Below, piece after piece: positions 21,692 to 28,394 of a DNA stretch of 28,394 nt. Numbering within the stretch: the first letter of the stretch is position 1; every line of letters begins with the position of its first letter. The notes under the pieces are model-generated. The model saw only the letters and a program-made list of their open reading frames with translations. It did not search any database and was not told the DNA's origin. This stretch comes from Catenaria anguillulae PL171 (taxonomy: Eukaryota; Blastocladiomycota; Blastocladiomycetes; Blastocladiales; Catenariaceae), in assembly GCA_002102555.1 (NCBI GenBank), contig MCFL01000299.1:1-28394 (forward strand), written 5' to 3'. The position numbers and the translations under genes were made by a program.

Positions 21692-22969
21692 TCAATTATG
21701 ACTCACTCCATGCTCTCGACCTCTAGCCGCAACCAACCTGGTCATTGCCCTGATGCTGAACGTCATGCCCGCTCCAAACAGTTTGAGCAAGATTGTGAGT
21801 AACGACAGTACAAACTGCACTGGCAGGTTGGCCAGTGTCTCTGACACCAGCATGATGCTGACGTAAACAGCAAGCACCGCGAAATTGAACATGATCCAGG
21901 CAAGCGCAGTGGCCGCACAGTTCTCCTGCCGTTGCCTCCACTTGGCACTGTACTTTGCACGTTTGGCAATGGTTGGCGAGGATGCCGCCGTCGTTGTCAC
22001 AATCCAGATTGATGCGCCGCTTTGTGCTGTCATGTCAATGGCTCCTCCCTCGGCCTTTCTAAACTCGTTGAGCTCGGATCGCACTTGGAGCACATAATGC
22101 AGTCCAAGCAGCAAGGCGACAATATCGGCAGCCGCCTGGACGAGATACGCACCATGAAAGGACAGGTTGTAGAGCAGCAGGGCCATTGGATGTTCCGACT
22201 CCTCATCATACACACCGGTCGGCAGGTATACAAGCTTTTCCAGGAACGGAATCGTCATCCACCGGAGCCCAGTTGCGACAATAATGGTGCCCGATCCGAA
22301 TTGCAGCGCCATCTGGCGCGGGCGGCTGAGCACTGCGTACACGCGAATGAAGCGGTTCATGGTTGCGAGCACAAACAAGCATGATGCGAGGGGTTGGATG
22401 CAGAGTTGAATTGTTGCGAATAACGGTGCTGGACATCCCGGCATGCGTACGAGGGCGCGTCGCTTGCAGTTGTATTGAGGGCAAAGCAGCGCGACCGTGC
22501 ACGCGTAGGATGCGTCGAGAATTTGGTCAATGGTCAGGAGAAACCAGCTCAAAAAGAGGAGAAGGTGTAGGGTATCGCTGAAGGACAGCCGCTGAAGCCA
22601 TTCTTGCAGTGGCCGCCCGCCGAGTGACCAGGATGGCGGAGTTTGGATCACGGGAAGAATGCCGGCAATGGTCACCTTTGATGCTTCGGAAACTGTCCTT
22701 TGTGCTCGGCTTGTCTCAATGTTATCGGCAGTAGGATCTGCTCCATCATGAAAATGTGTAGACTTGTTGATTCCCGACTTACTGCTGACCAACTCTCGTG
22801 ACAATTGACTTGATTGCACTCGCGTCAAGATACGCGCTGGCGGTCGCCATGCCCTCCAAGAGTCGAGCAGAAAGTATGCGCAGATCGGAATGCCAGAGCA
22901 CGACAAGGCAATTGTGATCCAAATGAGAGGGTCTGTAGGCAGCTGTAGCTCACATGCATATTGCTCCAT
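21692..22969 (-). CDS. Seven-helix membrane protein A (tandem family, unrecognised)
   Basis: A single-exon gene of 425 aa. I do not recognise the family. The start at 22969 (MEQYACELQLPTDPLIW) is chosen because the three copies align from a short extracellular-like N-terminus with CELQ..DP.IW. Seven hydrophobic segments follow: near DPLIWITIALSCSGIPICAY, after LSFSDTLHLLLFLSWFLL, FATIQLCIQPLASCLFVLA, FGSGTIIVATGLRWMTIPFL, ALLLYNLSFHGAYLVQAA, AATALAWIMFNFAVLAVYV and LPVQFVLSLLTILLKLFGAG. TM3 is followed by TMNRFIRVYAVLSRPRQ, which sits where GPCRs carry the DRY-like motif. A cysteine-bearing loop (CPQYNCKRRAL..PGCPA) lies between TM2 and TM3. The loop after TM1 is about 130 residues, unlike classical GPCRs. 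A receptor role is a guess. Confidence 0.75.
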   Translation of the reverse strand: MEQYACELQLPTDPLIWITIALSCSGIPICAYFLLDSWRAWRPPARILTRVQSSQLSRELVSSKSGINKSTHFHDGADPTADNIETSRAQRTVSEASKVTIAGILPVIQTPPSWSLGGRPLQEWLQRLSFSDTLHLLLFLSWFLLTIDQILDASYACTVALLCPQYNCKRRALVRMPGCPAPLFATIQLCIQPLASCLFVLATMNRFIRVYAVLSRPRQMALQFGSGTIIVATGLRWMTIPFLEKLVYLPTGVYDEESEHPMALLLYNLSFHGAYLVQAAADIVALLLGLHYVLQVRSELNEFRKAEGGAIDMTAQSGASIWIVTTTAASSPTIAKRAKYSAKWRQRQENCAATALAWIMFNFAVLAVYVSIMLVSETLANLPVQFVLSLLTILLKLFGAGMTFSIRAMTRLVAARGREHGVSHN

Positions 22970-23064
22970 GTTGTAGGGATTATTTTGCGGTGGGCTCAAT
23001 CCTTGCCAGCGGGCTGATTGCAGGCTGGGGCTCGGCAGCAATATCTTGACGGCCCTCGACCTCA

Positions 23065-24366
23065 TCAACTTTGGATTCTATTCCTAGCTTTGACCAGACT
23101 TGTCATGGCACGGATGCTGAACGTCATTCCAGTCACAAAGAGTTTGAGGATCAAAGTAAGGAGTGCAAACACAAACTGGATGGGCAGGCTCATCAAGACT
23201 TCAGGTATCAGCATCACACAGAGATATGCCACCAAGAGTGCGAGGTTAAAAAGAATCCAAAAGAGCGCAATCCCAGCACTCTTTTCTTGCCTTTGGACCC
23301 ACTTGCTCTGTTTTGAATTGACAAGAGGCGGCGCTTGGGATGCAGAGGGATTTGCAGATGCGGGAAGCAGAGAACTGGACGCTTGGACCAACTGGGACGC
23401 GGTGCTCTGTACGACCAATCCACCTTCATGCTTGCGCAAAGCCTTGAGCTCGGCCCGGATATGCAACACGTAATGCAAGCCGAGCAGCAGCGACACAATG
23501 TCTGCCAGAGACAAGACAAGGTACACCACGTGGAAGGACAAGTTGTACAATAACAGGGCTTGCTGGTTTTGCACCACCTCATCAAACAGGCCGGTCGGCA
23601 AGTACATCAGGTGGTCAAGTAATGGGATGGCTGCCCACCTTACTCCTGTCGCGACGATGATGATACCGGAACCGACTTGAAGCGCCAGCTGGCGTGGACG
23701 GCTAAGGAAGGCATACACACGCACGAATCGGTTCATTGTCGCAAGCACAAACATGCACGATGCAAGTGGTTGGATGTACAGTTGGATCACGCTGAATGTC
23801 GCTGCAGGACAGCCCGGCGTATCTGCCAAGGCCATATACTTGCAATTGTATTTCGGGCAACCGAGACTTACGGTTGTCACGTATGACGTGTCAAGGAACT
23901 GGTCGATGGTCATGATGATCCAACTCGTTAAGAGCAGTAGGTGCAGCGCCTCATTGAACGACAGGTCTCGAAACCATTGTACAGGCGAGCGAAAAGTAAA
24001 TGTAGAGGGTTTGACCCTCAGCAGGTGGCTCGTGGGGCTCGCGGCAAACGACGGTGACGGGATAGTGGAAGTTGACTTGGACGCCACTGAAATAGTTCGC
24101 ACTGGTTTTTCTATGCCAGCATCGTACGCTTCCTGAGGAATGAATTTTCCTTGACCTGATATGCCGTTGAGCATCGCCTGGCTCGGTGGAGACTCGAGCG
24201 ACATTTGACTGGATCGGGCCGCTGCTGGTCGTCGCATCTGTCGCCATGCCTTCAACGAATCCACCAAAAAGTACCCACACAGTGGGATGCCTGACGCAGA
24301 CAGTGCGATCGTGGCCCAAATGAACGGATCATTGGGTGACTGCAACTCACATGAAAATTGCCGCAT
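23065..24366 (-). CDS. Seven-helix membrane protein B (tandem family, unrecognised)
   Basis: A single-exon paralogue of 433 aa with the same build: CELQSPNDPFIW at the N-terminus, then TM1, a long polar loop (about 125 residues), TM2 (LHLLLLTSWIIMTIDQFLD), a loop with CPKYNCKYMAL and PGCPA, TM3 and TMNRFVRVYAFLSRPRQ, then TM4 to TM7. Segments such as LLLYNLSFH, LLLGLHYVL and VFALLTLILKLFVTGMTFSI are nearly shared with copy A. The start at 24366 is chosen by alignment; an in-frame ATG at 24381 is the alternative. Only about 95 bp separate its stop from the start of copy A, so the array is very compact. The reading frame is clean, and the highest similarity lies in TM3 to TM5. Confidence 0.75.
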   Translation of the reverse strand: MRQFSCELQSPNDPFIWATIALSASGIPLCGYFLVDSLKAWRQMRRPAAARSSQMSLESPPSQAMLNGISGQGKFIPQEAYDAGIEKPVRTISVASKSTSTIPSPSFAASPTSHLLRVKPSTFTFRSPVQWFRDLSFNEALHLLLLTSWIIMTIDQFLDTSYVTTVSLGCPKYNCKYMALADTPGCPAATFSVIQLYIQPLASCMFVLATMNRFVRVYAFLSRPRQLALQVGSGIIIVATGVRWAAIPLLDHLMYLPTGLFDEVVQNQQALLLYNLSFHVVYLVLSLADIVSLLLGLHYVLHIRAELKALRKHEGGLVVQSTASQLVQASSSLLPASANPSASQAPPLVNSKQSKWVQRQEKSAGIALFWILFNLALLVAYLCVMLIPEVLMSLPIQFVFALLTLILKLFVTGMTFSIRAMTSLVKARNRIQS

Positions 24367-24508
24367 GTTGCTCTGGTGCATTTCACAAAGTTGTATGCTG
24401 GTGCTGGTCTTTATGAGGTTCGAGCACAATTGGATGTGACGGAAATCGTCAACGTGCAGGTACATATCAACAAGTCCATGCTCCATGAATGTATTCAAAA
24501 TGCGGATA

Positions 24509-25830
24509 CTACTGAGAAGATACCCTCGCCTTCACCAAATTGGTCATTGCGTTTATACTCAGAGTCATGTTGGCGGCGAATACTTTGATGAGCAAGGTAA
24601 GAAATGCCACCACAAACTGCGCTGGGAACGCGAGGAGGGCTTGCGGAATGATTGTAATGCACAAGTATGCTGCCAATACGACCATGTTGCACAGGATCCA
24701 GAAGAGGGCGGAAGCCGCACACTGCTCCTGCCGCATAGACTGACTCTGTGAGAACGATGCGGACTGATGACGGGAAGGTTTCCCGATCTTGTTTTCCGCA
24801 GTGGACGACAATGATTCATTGAAGCTGATGGAGGCGCCCAACGACGCTTCACCAAGATGAGCATTTGCGGACGTTTGTCCCTTGACCGCGTTGAGTTCCG
24901 AGCGGACCGCAAGTACGTATTGAAGGCCAAGAAGCATGGAGGCAAGGTCAACAAACGCCAGGATCAAATAGAGTGCGTGAAACGAGGCATTGTACAAGGA
25001 AAGGGCAGTGAGATTTGTGGCTGGATCGATATCCTGAAGCGCTGATGGGAGGTAAGTGAGCTGGTTCAGCAGAGGAATTGCCGCCCATCGCAGGACAGTG
25101 ACCAAGACTGTCACGGTGGAACCAAAGTACAGCACAAGTTGGCGAGGTCGACTGAGGACAGAGTAAACCCGGATGAAGCGATTCATGGTTCCAAGGACAA
25201 GAGGCAGGCCGCGAGCGGTTGCAGGTACAGAATCACAAAGCTCACGGCGGATGCCGAGCAGCCTGGTGTATGCGCCAAAGCTTGACGTTTGCAATTGAGG
25301 TGTGGGCACTCGAAGAAGACGCTCGCGTTGTACCAAACCTCCAGGGTTTGATCCATCGTCATGATGGTCCAGCAGGCGAGAAGAAGTAGTTGAAGAATCT
25401 CATTGAAATTAAGTCGCCTGATCCAGGCAAGGGAGCTCGTCAGAAAGAAGCCGACGGTGAAAGAAGGCGAATCGAATGGGGTTTGCAGCAGTTTCGCTAT
25501 GGGTGAAGCTGGGAACATTTGGACCGTGGTCCCGACGGGAGACGTCGCGGCATCCAACCGAGCACTTGAGCCTTTGAAGGATGATGAATGCGTCGGATGA
25601 CTGGCCGATCCTTGCCTTCACCTGTTGCCGCCTCTAACCCTTGGGGATTGCTTTTGAGCTCATATTCCTGTCAGCGTGCTAGAAGTTCGGCTTGCTTGCA
25701 TTCGACACCATGATCTCCACGTTTTCATCCAAAAGATGACACAGAACGGAATGCCACTGATGGACATGATCATTGTGATCCAAATGAACGGATCAGAGTC
25801 AGACTGGAGCTCACAGGTAGTTTGATTCAT
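24509..25830 (-). CDS. Seven-helix membrane protein C (tandem family, frame interrupted)
   Basis: The third paralogue, more diverged. It begins at 25830 with MNQTTCELQSDSDPFIW and carries the same elements: LNFNEILQLLLLACWTIM, CPHLNCKRQAL, PGCSA, QPLAACL, TMNRFIRVYSVLSRPRQL, LRWAAIPLLNQLTYLPS, a polar loop, and the last two helices (FWILCNMVVLAAYLCITI and FVVAFLTLLIKVFAANMTLS). Near 25198 one base is missing: copies A and B have C[LM]FVLATMNRF, while here CTCTTGTCC would need CTCTTTGTCC to give CLFVLGTMNRF. In the long first loop (about 25560-25680) the main frame meets two TGA stops, while the +1 frame is open; two compensating shifts or a small intron would explain this. With one restored base the length (about 440 aa) equals the other copies, so I call it a real gene with consensus errors. 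Confidence 0.65.
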
Positions 25831-26095
25831 GTTGCGCAAGGTAAATAGGTCGTAGTCGCTTCAGGACATGCGTATGCTATGATCCAATCCGACGCTTGCG
25901 ATGGCGCGCCAGGTGTGGACTGCCTGATGTCGCTCATGCGAACACGTTGAAGCGTCCAAGTCACGGTAGGCTCGTGGTTTTCGGGCTGGCGGCAGGGGAA
26001 TGAAAGACATTGAATAGCGTGAGAATTACATACCACATTGAAGGTGAATAGACACAGGCCTATTCGATGGAAGCAAGACAAGTTCAGGTCAATGT

Positions 26096-26104
26096 TGACG
26101 TGGA
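26096..26104 (+). promoter_or_regulatory. UPR element-like site upstream of ERO1
   Basis: TGACGTGGA is a full match to the metazoan unfolded-protein-response element TGACGTG(G/A), about 200 bp upstream of the putative ERO1 start. ERO1 is a standard UPR target. Function in this organism is inferred. Confidence 0.45.
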
Positions 26105-26148
26105 ATAGCTGGGCTGCGTTTGAGATGGCAGGGAACGACGCGGTGGCA

Positions 26149-26160
26149 TTGACACGTCAA
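26149..26160 (+). promoter_or_regulatory. Second UPR element-like palindromic site
   Basis: TTGACACGTCAA has arms TTGAC and GTCAA; its reverse complement contains the UPRE core TGACGTG. It lies about 140 bp upstream of the putative ERO1 start and about 45 bp after the first site, as expected for a bZIP target. Confidence 0.4.
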
Positions 26161-26299
26161 AGTTATCGCGCAGAGAGGAGCCCGCTCAGCTTGAATAAAG
26201 GCACAAGGATGTCCGTCTTCGCGGTCCTTCAAGTACTGCCAACAGTCCATGCATTCTGGCCGCCCCAACATTTCCCTATTGAACCTCAACATCAACATC

Positions 26300-28394
26300 A
26301 TGCTGCCAAATCCAGCTCCATCATCCCCAGCGGTTTCCGCCCTGCCTGCCTGGCCACCCCGGCCGATTCGCGGCAGGCTTGTGGGCCGCCTCGCCCTTAT
26401 TGTAACGCCCTATGCCTCGTATTGGTCGCCGGCCCATGCTCTGCCGAGTATGCTCGCCGCCCGACCTCCTCGTTCAAAGACATCACAGCTATTAAACGTT
26501 GGGTGCTGACTCGGCCTCATTCCAACGCCATAGGCCAGCAAACAAGACGCCAACAGCAGCCCGCTCGACCCGATCATCGACACCTCCATTGCGTCGACAT
26601 CCCTGCATCCAACGCCGCAAACACACACCTATCACCCTTGCTGTCGTCGCTCGTGTCGTCGCCCTACTTTCGCTACGTCAAGATGGATCTCAACAAGGAC
26701 TGTCCCTTTTGGAAAGAAAACCCGAAATGCATGAGCCCCGACTGTGTGGTCCAAATCATGGATGACAAGGACGTCAAGACCGAGGCGCCCTTCATGTATC
26801 ACGACGTCAACTTGGGCGACGTGACGTATCCGCCGCAGGCCGGGTTGGGGATGGGTGGCGGGGCTCGCAATGGTGGTGGTATGCTCGGCGCAGGTAGAAA
26901 GGTCATGGGTGGTGGGTTTGGCGGTCCAAATGCCAGTGGAAATGGATTGAGGAGCATGTTTACGCAGTGCGAATTTGCCAAGGATTTCTGCATTTTGGAG
27001 GACGAGACGAGTCCAAGTACGGCGTCCCTACCTGATTCTCTTGCTTGACATGTTCTGACTCGATTTTCACTATGCTCGTATCGCACACAGATGGGGCATA
27101 CATTGACCTGGTCGACAACCCGGAACGCTTCACGGGCTATGCCGGCGCCGGTGCCAATGCCATCTGGTCGGCCATTTACAACGAAAACTGTTTCAATATC
27201 CCTCAACACCTCGCCACCTCGCCCACCTCATCCCTTAACACGCTTCCGGCGGGCGACAGCAACATTTGCCTCGAAAAGCAAACTTTTACCGCATTGTCTC
27301 TGGCCTGCACGCCTCCATCTCGGTGCACATTTGCTCGCAATTCCTCAACAAGACCACGGGCCAATGGGTGCGCAACGTGCCCTGCTTCACGTACCGCGTG
27401 GGCAACTTCCCCGACCGTGTCGAAAACATTTACTTTGTGCCAAAACCTGTTGCTGCGCGCTGTGGCCAAGGTGGCCCCGCTTCTCGAAACCATGGACATT
27501 TGTACGGGCAAGCCCGACCAGGACGAGGCCCACCAAGGTGCTTTGTCGCGGACATTGTCAAGCAAGCCCAGTCGTCGTCGTTTGACGAGTCCAAGCTGTT
27601 CCGCGACCGACCATTGTGGACGAGATTCGCACAAAGTTCCGTAACGTGTCGCGCATCATGGACTGTGTTGCTTGCCAAAAGTGCCGGTTGTGGGCAAGAC
27701 GCAAATTACGGGGTTGGCCACGGCGCTCAAGGTCTTGTTTTGGGATTGACAAGCGGGTCTTGTCTGGGCAAATGAGCGTTGCCAAGCCGCCGTTGAGTCG
27801 GTGGGAGATTTGTGGCATTGTTCAATACGCTCAATCGCTTTGTCGAAAGCGTGGCGGATGTGCGGGCGTTTAGGGAGGAGGAGCGCAAGATCAAGGTAGA
27901 TGCCGCCTCGAGGACCAGCAAGTTGAACACATCGGCAGAATCAAAGCCAGTCGGCACAGGAACGGCGGACGACCAAACTTGTGGATGTGGAAGGTGATTG
28001 CCTCAGTGCTTACCGCATTGCCGTTCATTTTCGGTGCGCTGTACGGCGCCAAGCAACAATCTGCACCGCTTGCACCGTCGTCCAAAGGATCAAAGGCCCA
28101 GCAGCAACAAGCTCCACGTCTCCGGTATCACCTTCCCGTGCTCACAGTAATGGCGCCCCGCGCAAACTGTCGACCCGATCCACAAGCCGGTTCGCTCGGG
28201 AGGCCGCCCACGCTCGCCCGCGCCCGACCCTTCGTCGCCCACACGTGCTCAGTCTTCACGCCGCCAACAGGCACATGATGACGCCTCGGACGATACCGAC
28301 GACGCGCTTGACCGGTTTGTCCACGCGGCCACGGCTGGTGGCCAAGTCAGCGATGGGTCCAGCGGTAGCGGATCCGACGACGAGTTGAGTGAAA
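26300..28394 (+). CDS. ERO1: ERO1, endoplasmic reticulum thiol oxidase (3' partial, several frame breaks)
   Basis: ERO1 is an ER-luminal FAD enzyme that passes disulfides to PDI. The core begins near 26640 with [20 protein letters not shown], then [17 protein letters not shown], whose CMSPDC is the CX4C shuttle pair. A Gly-rich insertion follows (near 26830-26945), then [20 protein letters not shown] across a phase-1 intron (27017-27090, GTACGG..CACAG). Next come [65 protein letters not shown] (active site CxxCxxC) and [20 protein letters not shown]. About seven one-base shifts fall between 27280 and 28000, several at homopolymers (GGG near 27696, TTTT near 27738, TTT near 27811). A hydrophobic segment ([17 protein letters not shown]) near 28005-28055 and an acidic Ser-rich tail run to the edge. 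The N-terminus (ATG at 26300) is uncertain and may need another shift or an intron. Confidence 0.82.

Larger units (their letters stand above)
25831..26299. other. Divergent intergenic region, 7TM C / ERO1
   Basis: About 470 bp between divergently transcribed genes, with two UPR-element-like sites listed separately. A frame open across it has no recognised content. No RNA gene was seen. Confidence 0.5.

Noticed and set aside
26038-26600. In-frame upstream extension of ERO1 from 26038
   Set aside because: The reading is open but low in recognisable content and crosses the UPR-like sites; signal-peptide-like sequence appears only after 26300.
27280-28000. ERO1 as a pseudogene
   Set aside because: All catalytic and structural motifs are intact and the breaks are mostly single bases at homopolymers near the window edge, as in other genes here, so consensus error is the simpler reading.

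Overview
The window looks like nuclear DNA of a zoosporic, early-diverging fungus. Genes are dense and sit on both strands. Introns are short (about 49-151 nt, GT..AG). Coding DNA is moderately GC-rich. The gene set combines fungal features (a metacaspase, a secreted subtilisin) with families shared with animals (HEATR6-like, INSIG, AIF). Blastocladiomycota or Chytridiomycota is my best guess, by inference only. No rRNA, tRNA, CRISPR array, virus-like element or LTR element was found.

Layout, left to right. 1-3538: two tandem paralogues of a cysteine-rich single-pass membrane protein of unknown function, both on +. 3636-4667: a metacaspase (-). 4935-5238: a 304-bp MITE with perfect 33-bp terminal inverted repeats and a TA target duplication. 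5727-7768: an AIF-type mitochondrial flavoprotein (-) with a 25-nt microexon. 8114-11436: a HEATR6-like HEAT-repeat protein (-). 11788-12667: acireductone dioxygenase with an extra acidic, lysine-rich tail (-). 13677-14437: UBC9, the SUMO E2 (+). 14953-16532: an INSIG-family sterol regulator with a large insertion (-). 17922-21566: a secreted subtilisin-like protease (+). 21692-25830: three tandem seven-helix membrane proteins of one unrecognised family (-). 26300-28394: ERO1, the ER thiol oxidase, running off the right edge (+).

The genes do not form one pathway. Several act in the endomembrane system (ERO1, INSIG, secreted subtilisin) and two in cell-death or mitochondrial biology (metacaspase, AIF). 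Three divergent pairs share upstream regions: ARD/UBC9, INSIG/subtilisin and 7TM-C/ERO1. The 7TM-C/ERO1 region holds two sequences matching the unfolded-protein-response element core TGACGTG.

Consensus quality matters here. Many genes are interrupted by single-base shifts, often at homopolymers, and paralogue or family comparison shows the expected base. They cluster near both window ends and are absent from about 8-18 kb. I read most of them as assembly errors, not pseudogenes. The least understood content is the three-gene 7TM-like array and the tandem cysteine-rich membrane proteins.
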